A DNA stretch of 64,000 bases from positions 24,868,501 to 24,932,500 of the forward strand of contig CM027385.1 in assembly GCA_015680905.1 (NCBI GenBank), given 5' to 3'. Position 1 is the first letter of the stretch. Every line of letters starts with the position of its first letter. The translations under genes were made by a program, and so were the position numbers. Positions 46,364-57,825 of the stretch are shown piece by piece. Source of the stretch: Coptis chinensis (taxonomy: Eukaryota > Streptophyta > Magnoliopsida > Ranunculales > Ranunculaceae). Under the pieces are notes generated by a model, which saw nothing but the letters and a program-made list of their open reading frames with translations, was not told the DNA's origin and did not search any database.

Positions 46364-48057
46364 GTGAGTCTTCCTTGTGTTGTGAATCCCGTGTAGGCGG
46401 TTCTAATTTCGAGACCTAGCATCCATCCGTTTGAAGTAAGCCCGAAAAGTGGATTCCCGTTTCTATGAAGATAATATGTTATAGTGTTAATGAGGTCGAA
46501 AGCAATCTTCTTTTTCTTGCCGCGACATCACTTTCGGCAACAGGTAAAAGGTCCTATTCCTTTGCATGACCTTTTATTGTGCCAATTTCTTGGTTCCTAC
46601 CTCTTACCACTTCGGTTGATCCAATTCATCTAGGAAAAATACTAGGATCATGCTATGTTCTTCCGATTTTATTCTGCTTTTGAGTATGGTCGGTGTCATC
46701 AATAGTTTACCTTCACGCTGTGTGGTTGTCTGTTTTTTGTCGACCTCCAATTGTCACATTCTCGCATCAATCCAAACGTCTCGAACATAAAACTCTAAAG
46801 AGCACTCTTCAAGATTATTCAAAACAGGTTGAGTTATATTATTGCTAACGGTGTCGAAGAAGAAAAGTTCGAGAGAGAAAAGAGAACTGTTTAATTAGTT
46901 CTGCCTTCTCTCACTACACTACAGGGCCTTCCACCCTTCGGGTGGGCTTAACAAAGTGTCCCACCTATTGAATGACTCACGCAGAACTTCGGGATTTTCA
47001 TGACTATCCCGGTCGGAAGTATATCCGTCGATGAAGTATATCTTGTTTACTACATGACTATCCCGGTTTTACATGAAAACCTTTCGGATACAACTTATTT
47101 TCTATAAAATAGCAAGTTGTAAATTACGATTTAGCATATCTCTGAAAATCTGGGAAAGGGGTCCCGGGTTGTGAAACCCGTAACAACATATTAGGGATTG
47201 TATGTTGTTAAAAGCATAAGGCAAAGCTGACCCACTAAACAAAACACCTTAGGCCCCCTCGCTTTTGACCCGCTTAACCATCAGATTTTGATTGGAAAAA
47301 ACACACACGATGGGGTTTAAAGGTTATAGGGCGGGTCCTTTTTCAATAGAAAATGTGCTCCCCAACCCCACCGCCCACCACCACCAAATAAATAAAAAAA
47401 ATAAAAAATCTGATTTATAGGCACTATGTTTGCGGCGCCAAGGACTGCTAGGGCTAGGACTGGGGAAGCTTTACTAGTGAGAGGCGAGGCAAGGTGGTGA
47501 CGTTGGTGTTCAAAAAATATGGGTTTCAATGCTTTGATGGTGCCTTAGCATAGATGGGGTGCAAATTAACCACCAATCCATTTGAGCTTCATTAGGCTCC
47601 TAGCTTAAGGAAATGGTGCAGTATTTGTTGTCTTGGTATTTGTTGTCTTGGTCTGGAAATGTACCTCCTACTTAATTTTAACTAATCTATATAAAAACGA
47701 GTGGCAAATTATATATAAGCGTGGGTTGCATTTTTTTTTGAGAAGATTATATAAAATGGTGGATTAACAGCGAGGGTAAATGATGTGTAAATGCAACTTT
47801 AGGTCCTATATTGAAGTTTCCAATGCCAAGGTAAGCATGTAATAGGTGAATGATTTTCATGCTAAACAGATAACATTTGAGTTGGTTCTCAACAATTGTT
47901 GACAAATTTTCTGCTGCTTTAGTTTGCTCCACTTGCAACTTTTCTTGTTTTGAAAATATGCTATAATAACAATTTTATTGTTTTGGATTTCTGGGCACTT
48001 GGAAGTGGAAACTTCTCTGCTGAATATGAAGTGTGACAAGTGATCTTATGTTTTCAG
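46364..48057. other. CACTA-2 interior, no gene recognised
   Basis: Mixed sequence without recognisable exons. The last part (about 47850-48057) is T-rich and ends TTTTCAG, the acceptor of the captured LRR exon. Confidence 0.35.
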
Positions 48058-48124
48058 GTTTGTCAAATTTGACTTCTTTGTCCTTTAAAAAGAACAATGC
48101 CATCACTGCTCAAGGTATGCGTGC
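48058..48124 (+). pseudogene. Captured RNI-like LRR exon, part before element C
   Basis: After a TTTTCAG acceptor the sequence encodes LSNLTSLSFKKNNAITAQGM. Plant RNI-like leucine-rich repeat proteins have NLTSLSF.R...ITA.GM in this position. The same exon resumes at 57741 after element C. The CGTGC at 48120-48124 is the target duplication. Confidence 0.75.
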
Positions 48125-49271
48125 TGATAAGAGCCCAAAACTGTAGTTTTAACCCCTTAGCAGTCATACTTTTAGACCAATTATGTGAGTAATAAGTAAG
48201 AGTTAATACTGATTACGTGTTTTTATGTATTTCAGGCTTCAAAGTCAATTATGTGAAGGAATGTGCCACTTTGATGAGATAAAGGAGCAATGGTTGGTTA
48301 CTAAGGAGTTCGTGATTAAAGGCCAAGATTCAAGAAGACAAAGCCTTTGTAAAGCCTGGTCAAAAGATGAAAAGTCAAAGTCCACGCAAAGTAAACAAAC
48401 AAGTACAATGATAGCAGAACTTCCGAAGACCATATCTTTGGACTCAGACATTGGAATTGGGCCTACCTTATGTCAAAACGACCGGATCGGAAAGAGCTTT
48501 CCAATGGACCAAGCCTTGACCCAATCAGAGGAGCAGAAGTGGACGAAACATCTGTCTAAGCCAACTGCAGCTGAGGAGCCCATTTTGGACTAAAGAAATT
48601 GGGTTTTGGGCCCGATTTTCCTGCCCAAAACATGGCTCCAAGCCCATGCACGATTTTTGGATCTGGAAGTATAAAAACAAAAGCTTGACTCTTTGTTAAT
48701 GGCAGTTAGGTTAGGAAGCTAATGTTAATGGAGTTTAGGGTTAGAAAAAGATAGATCTAGATTAGTTTTTAGGTCTAGATCTAGTTTTGAATCTCCATTT
48801 TTATTAGTTTTCATTTCCCTTGTTTTAATTTAAAGTATTAAAATATTGTTATTGCTTCATTAGATAAATCAAGTAGTTTATTATTGATCAAATTCGATTT
48901 TGTCATTTATCTATTGCTTAGATCTAATTTCATTTCTTGGTTGTTAGTCATTTCGTAGTTATTGATGTTAGATTTTAATTATTGTTTGTTAAATTTCATA
49001 AAGTTATAATCTTTAGATTTAGTTGTCTTAAATTTATAATTAGTTTTAGTTTAAACACCAAACACATCACTCTCACTGTTCCTTGTGTTTAAATAATTGA
49101 ATTCTATTTAAGTCTTGAGGGTTTAAGAGTGGAACGAAATCCTTACTCGTTGTATTGCATGATTATGTTTTGAGAGTAAGAAGAATTGATTTAAACGTAA
49201 GAACGGTAGGATTACGTATTAGTGTTCTTGTAGCATTAATATTTAGAATTTTACTGTTTCTACGGATATCA
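48125..49271 (+). repeat. 5' LTR of element C
   Basis: 1147 bp, TGATAAGAGCCC to ACGGATATCA, nearly identical to 56598-57740. Two bases separate it from the primer-binding site. Confidence 0.92.
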
Positions 49272-49273
49272 AA

Positions 49274-49288
49274 TGGCGCCGCTGCCAT
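49274..49288 (+). other. Primer-binding site of element C
   Basis: TGGCGCCGCTGCCAT, the same as in element A; tRNA-Asp-like. Confidence 0.8.
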
Positions 49289-50484
49289 CTTAATCTCGTT
49301 CAAGACAAGAATTCAATTGCTTGAATCTAAGGGGCAATCCCCCATTCTCTACCCACCCGCCCTTTTAATTTTTCATTTTTGTTTCTTGATTTTTGGAACT
49401 GTTCACTGTTTCAGGAATAGGGGCTGCGGATTCACAGAGAAAAACACTGCGGTGAAGGTATTTCTAAATTTTCGAAAATTCTGAAAATATTCATACATAA
49501 TATTTTATGTGTTGTTGATTTACTAGAATATTTTCAGATTTTTCAAAGTTGGTTTACCTTGTGAAAAAAATACGATCTTTATAGTGCTGCATTTCAGTTT
49601 TCACACCGTATGTTCTTGAAAAACAGACGAATAAGGTTACTTAGGGAGTTCTAAAAATTCTATAATTTTTACAGGAGTATCTATCCTAATCCAGAAGTTT
49701 GTAGTAAAAATTTGATGAGTTTTTGATTTGTTTTGACCACCTAAATAGTAGAGTGTTTCCAGTGTGTTTCTGCAGTGTTGCAAACACTTAATATCTGAAA
49801 CACCAGCCAATAAGGAGAGGTTGTAGAACTCCAATTGCTCTAAATGTTTTACAGGAACAACTAGGATCTGTTAGGAGTCTCCAGTAAAAATTTGGAAATT
49901 TTTGGATTTGTTTTGATGGGTTAACCATTCGGTTGTTTGTATTGTGTCCGAAAACGGTTTCACAAACTTTGGAGGGCTGTAGAGGGACTTTCACAGCTCC
50001 GATCGATCTGAAATTTTACAGGCTACTTTATAGACGTCTTAGAAAATTACTGTAAAAATTTCAGATTTTTTGGAGTACGATAAAAGGCCTAAAACTTGAA
50101 AACCCTGGAGCGCGACCCGCGCCCATGTTGAAGCGCGACCATGCCTTAAACACCTGTAATTTCAACTTACCTTTGAGCGCCCAAACCCAACCCGCGCCCA
50201 ACCCGCGCCCTACAAGGAAAATTCATCCGAACAGCCCAATTTTCATAGGTAAATGCATATTTTTATTCCTTAAAGTTATTCAGTGTTTCTAACTTGTTAA
50301 ATACACTGAAATCGCGTATACAAGACGCTATTCAAACGCGTAGCAAGGAGGCATTCAGGTACTCCTTCTTCCACTCCTCGCCTCTTCTGTCAGAGGAGTT
50401 TTAATTCTAGTATAATCAGGCTTGTTTTTCGTAGAAATAAATATAACACGCCTATCTAGAATTTCACACACTACACTTGCATCA
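49289..50484 (+). other. Element C leader with GC-rich motifs
   Basis: About 1.2 kb of non-coding leader. It has loosely repeated blocks (ACAGGA.CAACTAGGATC / AAAATT...GATTTTT..TTTG at 49660-50070) and GC-rich motifs GAGCGCGACCCGCGCCC (50108-50124), AAGCGCGACC (50130-50139) and CAACCCGCGCCC repeats (50185-50213). Confidence 0.75.
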
Positions 50485-52200
50485 ATGGCTAAAGAACAAG
50501 AGACTCCTCTCTCTGATTTTTATAAAGCCCTAAACGATGGCCCTAAGTCGTGCATCGTTCTTGCAGACCTAGTGGGGGATTTTCGAATCCCCTAATATAT
50601 TTAACTTGTTACCGGTTTTCATGGTTTAGACCATGAGAAGCCTTTACCAGCACATCGTAGGATAGACCAAGTTCTCACTACATTCCATCATCCTAGCGTA
50701 AGTCCGGATCAAGTTAAACTTAGGGTGTTTCCTTTCACCCTAGCCGACAAAAGGCGGCGTCTTGGTTAACTGCCCAAACGCCAAACTCTGTGGACTCATG
50801 GGCTCAACTTGTTCAATTGTTCATGGAACAATTTTACCCACCACTAAAGACAGATGAAATGCTTCAAAAGATTCATTTCTTCCGCGAATCCTCATGAATC
50901 CTTTTCGGAGGCCCGAATCGCTTTCACCGATCTTCTCATTGAATGCCCACATCATAATCTTGCGAAAGACACGCTTTGTTCGTGCCTTCTTCAAGGGGCT
51001 TTTACATCGTCATAAGGAGGTTCTAGATATCATGTCCGGGGTAGTTTTCTTAGTAAAGGAGCCTTGGAGGCTTATACATTCTTAGAAGATCAATCTAAGA
51101 GGAACAACAATTGGGAGGTAACGATTCCTCCCGGCCCTCTCCTTCTTCTCTTGAGGTTAAACATGATCCCGAAGCTTAAAACTCTTATCGATGCCCTCAC
51201 TAAAAGGTAGATGCCATCTCTGCTCAACAACAACCCACTCCACCATGAACATTAACTCTACTCGTTGTAATGTCTGCGTTTTGTAGTCTTGAGCATTCCG
51301 ACTTCTATTGTCCTCTTGTCTATGCACAAACACCACCACAACCATCACACTTCAACCAGTTAACTCAACATCAAGGACAAGGGAACTTAGGTGACCATAA
51401 TAGAGAGCTTTGTACCCATAACCCGGAACTATCAACATCAAGACATGAATGCTCAACAAGCTTTAATTCCAATACAACCATCTACAGACAAAGTAGTAGT
51501 GACCTTGTTGGAGAAACAAAATCAAATTATGCAACAAAACTCCAACTTAATGAAAGATCAGCATGATCAAAACTCTAATATGATGAAACAAACAATGCAA
51601 ATGATGCAGTCTTTGTGCCAAAAGGTTATTGACATGTCTTCTAACCAAAATAATAACCAAACCGGCGTGTTTCCAAGTCAAGCAATGCCTAATCCTAAGT
51701 CAACAAACACCACCTTCGAAATAAAAAGTATTCAGTGTAATGGTAATATAAACCAAGGGGACCTACAGGCAGTTACTACCCTTCGTTCAGGGCGAGTAGT
51801 TGATAACCAAGTGACTATGCCTAAAGATTACCCACAAACTAAAAATGATACCATACCACATACTATAATAGAAACTGAAGACCCTACAACTGTAGAAGTA
51901 CCAGTTAAACCACAACCAAAAGGGAAAACATTACAAGACCCAATAATAGAAAGTGAAGACCCTACACCTGTAGAGGTTCCAATATGGACACCTAGTTGGA
52001 AAACGGCTAGAGATAAAGCAAAGACTAATAAAACTTTTATCCCTTCTGCTAAAAATAGCGATAAAGCACCATATCCCCAAAGACTAGTTGTGTTTAAAAG
52101 GACGAGAATTTTGATGAGATTAGGGAAGTGTTTAAAATTTGACTATAAACCTACCTTTTCTAGAAGCTATAAAAAGTCTACCCGGACACGCTTAAGTTTC
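50485..52200 (+). pseudogene. Element C gag region (Athila type)
   Basis: It starts MAKEQETPLSDFYKALNDGP and contains the same order of Athila gag motifs as element A (RRIDQVLTTFHHPSV-like, QVKLRVFPFTLA, WAQLVQLFMEQFYPP). A Gln/Asn-rich part follows (HDQNSNMMKQTMQMMQSLCQ), then TLRSGRVVDNQVTMP and tandem EDPTTVEVPV / EDPTPVEVPI repeats. Broken. Confidence 0.75.
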
Positions 52201-53345
52201 TAAAAGAGTTGTGCACCAAGAAGAGGAAAACCAACATACCCCACGAAACATTTTAATCTGACAATATCCCTCTTTATCCGAACATAACGGAATTGTTAAG
52301 TACAAGGACCCCCGGGTCGCCCCATCAGACAATGCACCTTAGGTGATACCTTCATAACAACCGCTTTATTAGACCTGGGGCGAAAAGTGTTAACTTACTC
52401 CCTTTTTTTTATATAAACAACTGGATCTAACAATACTTCAACCAACCAAAATGACTTTGCAGTTAGCCGATCGTTCTATTAAGTATCCCAAGGGTCTAGT
52501 TGAAAATATTCTTGTTAAAGTTCGTGATTTTTACTATCCCGCCGACTTTGTTATTCTCGACACGAAGTTGCTCATGATTCCATTCCCATCATCTTAGGCG
52601 CCCTTTCTTGGCAACCGCCAATGCCCAAATCAATTGTCGGGATGGCTCAATGACTCTTTCTTTTGGAAATCTTTCTGTAGAAGTTAACATGTTTAGACAA
52701 AAACAGGGACAACTAGGTTTGCCTATAGAAGGAGAAGTGAAGTCCATTGAGAGTTTTGTACCTCACATTAGTGCGGCTGACACTTTAGTCCCCACACTAG
52801 TAGATACCCCTCTTATGGAAGAAGACAAGGATCACAATTTCTACTCCCTAGACGTAGATAACATCGAGGAAGATTTCCTTCGACTCCTTGAGTTCTCTCC
52901 TATTGACATCCATTCATCTCTTGGACGCCATGACGGAAGAAGAATTTTTCGCCTCTATCCCAGTGATTCTTCTTACCCACCTATTGAGGAATGTCTTGCA
53001 TATCTCAAAGCCTCTGATGATATAGACCTAAGAACACTAGTTGAACACCATTCACCCACCTCACATCCTCATGTCACTCATTCACCTTCCATCATGAATG
53101 TTCTTCGCCCTCTACCTTTTCAAAGAACCATTGAGTTTGTACTTGACCTTGGCGTTTCTCCTATGCTTCATAACTATCTAAAACCAACCGGTGAAGAAGT
53201 AACACCCAAGGACAAGCCACCGACACTTTTTCATTTTTTCCATTTTTCCCATTTTTCCTTCTCACACTTATCCACATTCCAAGTATTTTCCAAAACCATT
53301 CATTTACTCACGATCATTCACTTGGACACCTTCTTATTCAACTAA
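52201..53345 (+). pseudogene. Element C protease region and C-terminal extension
   Basis: The block corresponds to the 11680-12864 frame in element A: a KYKDP...-like approach, an LDLG active-site remnant, LQLADRSIKYPKGLVENILV, FYYPADFVIL, then TANAQINCRDGSMTLSFGNL and an acidic, Pro-rich tail ending in a His/Phe-rich stretch. As in A, no reverse transcriptase follows. Broken. Confidence 0.75.
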
Positions 53346-53990
53346 GTTGCGTCGTAGAAAGTTTTGGAGCTTAATTCTGTTTGATGGTGCATTCCATGTT
53401 AATTATTTGTGGGAAGACCCACAACTTTTTAGATTATTGATATATGGGAAACTGCATGTAAATACATATATATCACTTTAAGTCTAGGGAATCTGACTTT
53501 AAAAGACCCACGTTTTAAAACAAATTTTTACAAACCTGTTTTCAAAAATTTGTTTGGGGGTGGGGTGTTTGGTTTTTCCATGCTTGATCACTAAACTTCC
53601 TATTCTTACCCCCACCTCGCTCCCTTGATAAAAAAAAAAAAAAAAACGTTATCCACTCCAAGTTTTACTTTCATTTTCATCTAAACTCCGGTTTCAGCCC
53701 TTCAGAGCGCGCCCGCGCCCCATCAGAGCGCGCCTGCGCCCTTCACATTTTTGGAAAATTTATTCAGAGCGCGACCGCCCTCATACCGAGCGACCCGCCC
53801 TCTCATCTATCGACCTAGAGCCACTTCTAAATTTGCCGAGCGACCAGCTCAAACACTGGAATTCTAAATACACAGAGCGACTTCGGCCCTAGTTGAGCCG
53901 CGCTCGCCTCGACTTCGTGGACCAGAAAATTCCAGTTTTCTACTGGGTAGTTTCCGATCATTCACAGCTATTCCAGAGCGTAATTTTGAG
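53346..53990 (+). other. Element C spacer with internal PPT-like block and GC-rich array
   Basis: AAATTTGTTTGGGGGTGGGG at 53547-53566 is a PPT-like block in the same place as in element A. GC-rich motifs follow: CAGAGCGCGCCCGCGCCCC (53703), CAGAGCGCGCCTGCGCCC (53723), CAGAGCGCGACCGCCCTC (53765), CCGAGCGACCCGCCCTC (53787) and weaker ones to 53910. Confidence 0.85.
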
Positions 53991-54769
53991 ATGACATCTC
54001 CTACATTGATACCGGAACAATCTTTCAAGATTTGTTTCAAAGCACTACTTATGGTGCTTGGTTTCATGAGGTGATCACACACGTAGTTTTGGGATCGCTT
54101 ATGGTTCTTGCAAGCATTTGTTCTTGGACTTGCCATGCCCGGCTGAAATACAAGACCCATGATGCTATTGGGTAGATAATATGCATGTCTACACTTATGA
54201 CTTTTTGCATGAGGGTTATGGGTCCGACATTTTCCGTGTAGAGGACCAAGGGACATATAATGTAGCCCTTGGTAGCTTGTCCCTTAATGTGATACGGTAA
54301 TATTCTTTATCATGCTAAACATATTATGGGGGTCACATTTTTCTTCTGTGAATGATGCCACTTGCGATGTTTTCCTTGCTTTAGCTGAGGAATGCCTACT
54401 ATATGACCTTCCTAAGACCTTAATGTCTAGTTTAGCACGAGCCCATAGCATGAGGCATAAGTATCTTCTTATGTCTATATTAGTTTGCCGTATTATGCTA
54501 TGTTTCTTCCCTGTTTTTTGTGCCCGTTTCGTGGATTGGGTTGGGGTCGAAATTGTGAGACCCACCAATTGTATTATCCGATCTTTCCGTGCAATGACTT
54601 GGCAAGGGTGGAGGATACAACCTCATCAGGTTGCACCTTACACCCCATCCGACCAAGTGGCGCTTAACAGGTTAGCATCCGTAGATGATAAATGGCGGCA
54701 AGCTTGGCAAATTATAATGGCATGGCAGATCGCCGAAGAAACCTCACTTCTTTATAGAAGAGGAGGATG
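53991..54769 (+). pseudogene. Element C extra ORF, putative plant transposon protein type
   Basis: It starts MTSPTLIPEQSF-like at 53991, the same N-terminus as ORF X2 of element A. The later part is LPKTLMSSLARAHSMRHKYL, then CRIMLCFFPVFCARFVDWVG, PTNCIIRSFRAMTWQGWRIQ and DDKWRQAWQIIMAWQ. It is clearly collinear with X2 (7503-8431). Function unknown. Broken. Confidence 0.65.
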
Positions 54770-56597
54770 ACAAGTAAACGCGGAGTGGAGGTAAGTTTTA
54801 AATTTCAGTTAAGTGTCCGCTTATGTCCCAAGCAATTTAATTCTCTTAACCCCATAATGGGTGGAACTCTTATAGAAGTTCGCGTTTTTTATTTCCTATA
54901 TTAGTATGTTCTAACCTTGTTTTGCAGATGTTCCAGAATTTCAATGCGATTTCCATGGTATTTTTCTACCCTCTTTATTTAAATGCTTTGAGGACAAAGC
55001 ATGCTTCTTGTTTGGGGGGCATAGAAACACGTGTAATTAAGGCATCCTGTTAGGATATAGATATGTATAATATGCATTTGTTTTCAAGTTAAAAATTTCA
55101 AAAATATAAATAAATAAGTTTATGCTATACACTTAGGAATATTGGTGTTGTTTTCTTTCTCTATGCTCTTAACAATCTAGAAGTCTCAATGTAGCTTTTG
55201 AATCGTAATAATTGTTAGAAACTTAGGTTAATATGTAGGTAATAATCTTTGCATCTATCTATAAATATATTACATGAGTATCTATGATTGTTAGTAGTAA
55301 GTTTCTTCAAATCTAGGCTAGAGTACTTATTCTACAAATCCTGTGAGAATATAGCCTAAAGCCTTATATGAGCGAAATATTTGAGAAATGACACAAGGGA
55401 GAAGTAAAATCCGGATAGAGAAATCACACGTCCACTTGCTTGATCACTATGCCATATCCTAAGCGAGAATTTAGGCCCTCTTTGGATCGATATAGCCAAA
55501 AATTCAAACCTATGAATTATTTTCCGCTAGTCGCCCCTTCGAGCCTTTCTTTAGCCTTCCATAAACCACAATTCCTTTACCCTGTTACAAAAAACAAAAC
55601 AAAATAAAAAAAAATTCAACTTACCCAATCTAGAATAAGTCCGAGAATAGAATGAGTGAAGAAAGAAGAAGAGAAAAAAAACCTGTGAAAACAAAAATTA
55701 GTTAGTTGCTTGGAAAAAGAAAAGAAGTTTCCATCCAAAGAAAAAGAAAAGAAAAGAAAAATAGAAATAAATAAAAACTCCAAAAAATAGAATAAAAGGG
55801 AGTCAAAAGCCAAAGAAAAGAAAAAGAAAAATATGGCTAAGGATGGAAACAAAGTATAGAAGCAAAAAGAAAATAACAAGGTTTTCTCTAAGTTACATAA
55901 TATGAAGACTCTATTATCTCGGACTTGTCCTTTTTGTATATCCATTTCCTTCCTTCTTAAACCATCTCCTAATCCCCGCAACACCTAATAAAGACCTCTA
56001 GCTCAATTAGGAATAGGTTAGTGTGATAGTAAGTGGCGGATGTGTTTTGATCGACTCCGCTTCCTTTGTTTGTCATTGAGATTGTAAGGTAAAGTGTGCC
56101 CACCGCATTAACCGGAGTAGCGGAACTTGAGCGAAAAATCAGAGTGGTTTTGTCTTGACATTTATGTGAGGACCTACTTAAGGACGCTTATTCCGAAGTT
56201 TTCAAACGGACCTGCTATTACATTTCATAGTATTACTCATTGTTATATGTTTATTTTAGATGATTGATTATTATGCATATATTAGCTTAGGGTTCTGACT
56301 GGGTTATTCTTATGTATTTGCTAGTGAGATGTATAGATAGTTGAGACATGAATGAGAAAACAATAGTTTTATTTCTTAGTCGTTGTAGTATAGATGAAGT
56401 TTGTGAGTACCTTCACTGGAAAACTCTCACAAGGCTATAACTCGTCCACTAGGGAATTCCTAGTGGTTTAAGGCCTTGTTGCATATGGTCAATGCAATCG
56501 CACTCAAATAAACGAGTAGATAGAACTCCATTTTTGGTCACTTATTCTAATTTCTCATCTTTGCTTGAGGACAAGCAAAATACTGTTTGGGGGTGGT
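54770..56597 (+). other. Element C 3' non-coding region and polypurine tract
   Basis: About 1.8 kb, homologous to 5693-7502 of element A. It contains TTTGAGGACAAAGCATGC and TTGTTTGGGGGG at 54987-55020, and at its end TTGAGGACAAGCAAAATACT then GTTTGGGGGTGGT (56563-56597) as the functional-type PPT. No coding region is recognised. Confidence 0.85.
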
Positions 56598-57740
56598 TGA
56601 TAAGAGCCCAAAACTGTAGTTTTAACCCCTTAGCAGTCATACTTTTAGACCAATTATGTGAGTAATAAGTAAGAGTTAATACTGATTACGTGTTTTTATG
56701 TATTTCAGGCTTCAAAGTCAATTATGTGAAGGAATGTGCCACTTTGATGAGATAAAGGAGCAATGGTTGGTTACTAAGGAGTTCGGTGATTAAAGGCCAA
56801 GATTCAAGAAGACAAAGCCTTTGTAAAGCCTGGTCAAAAGATGAAAAGTCAAAGTCCACGCAGGCAGAAACAGTGCACAAAGACAGCAGAACTTCCGAAG
56901 ACCATATCTTTGGGCTCAGACCTTGGAATTGGGCCTACCTTATGTCAAAACGACCGACTCGGAAAGAGCTTTCCAATGGACCAAGCCTTGACCCAATCAG
57001 AGGAGCAGAAGTGGACGAAACATCTGTCTAAGCCAACTGCAGCTGAGGAGCCCATTTTGGACTAAAGAAATTGGGTTTTGGGCCCGATTTTCCTGCCCAA
57101 AACATGGCTCCAAGCCCATGCACGATTTTTGATCTGGAAGTATAAAACAAAAGCTTGACTCTTTGTTAATGGCAGTTAGGTTAGGAAGCTAATGTTAATG
57201 GAGTTTAGGGTTAGAAAAAGATAGATCTAGATTAGTTTTTAGGTCTAGATCTAGTTTTGAATCTCCATTTTATTAGTTTTCATTTCCCTTGTTTTAATTT
57301 AAAGTATTAAAATATTGTTATTGCTTCATTAGATAAATCAAGTAGTTTATTATTGATCAAATTCGATTTTGTCATTTATCTATTGCTTAGATCTAATTTC
57401 ATTTCTTGGTTGTTAGTCATTTCGTAGTTATTGATGTTAGATTTTAATTATTGTTTGTTAAATTTCATAAAGTTAGAATCTTTAGATTTAGTTGTCTTAA
57501 ATTTATAATTAGTTTTAGTTTAAACACCAAACACATCACTCTCACTGTTCCTTGTGTTTGAATAATTGAATTCTATTTAAGTCTTGAGGGTTTAAGAGTG
57601 GAACGAAATCCTTACTCGTTGTATTGCATGATTATGTTTTGAGAGTAAGAAGAATTGATTTAAACGTAAGAACGGTAGGATTACGTATTAGTGTTCTTGT
57701 AGCATTAATATTTAGAATTTTACTGTTTCTACGGATATCA
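56598..57740 (+). repeat. 3' LTR of element C
   Basis: 1143 bp, TGATAAGAGCCC to ACGGATATCA, followed by the target duplication CGTGC. Confidence 0.92.
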
Positions 57741-57825
57741 CGTGCCTTGGGAAACCTATCGAGCTTGAGAAATCTTGACCTTGAGCGATGCTCCGGTATT
57801 CATGGTGGACTGGTTCATCGTAAAG
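57741..57825 (+). pseudogene. Captured RNI-like LRR exon, part after element C
   Basis: The sequence encodes LGNLSSLRNLDLERCSGIHG followed by GLVHRKG and a GTAGGC donor. In plant RNI-like LRR proteins the text is L..L.NLVNLDLERC..IHGGLVHLKGL, directly continuing the piece at 48058. The parent gene probably encodes an LRR protein of unknown substrate. Only this exon is seen. Confidence 0.78.

Larger units (their letters stand above)
48125..57740 (+). mobile_element. Athila-like non-autonomous LTR element C (young)
   Basis: 9.6 kb with LTRs 48125-49271 and 56598-57740 and a perfect CGTGC/CGTGC target duplication. Parts: 5' LTR, primer-binding site, long leader with GC-rich motifs, Athila gag, protease, spacer with PPT-like block, one plant-transposon-protein-type ORF, non-coding 3' region, PPT and 3' LTR. 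Reverse transcriptase and integrase are not recognisable. By eye the LTRs are about 98 percent alike, so it is the youngest large insertion here, of the order of one million years or less if usual plant substitution rates apply. It is structurally complete for its family, but its coding regions are broken in several places. Confidence 0.88.
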
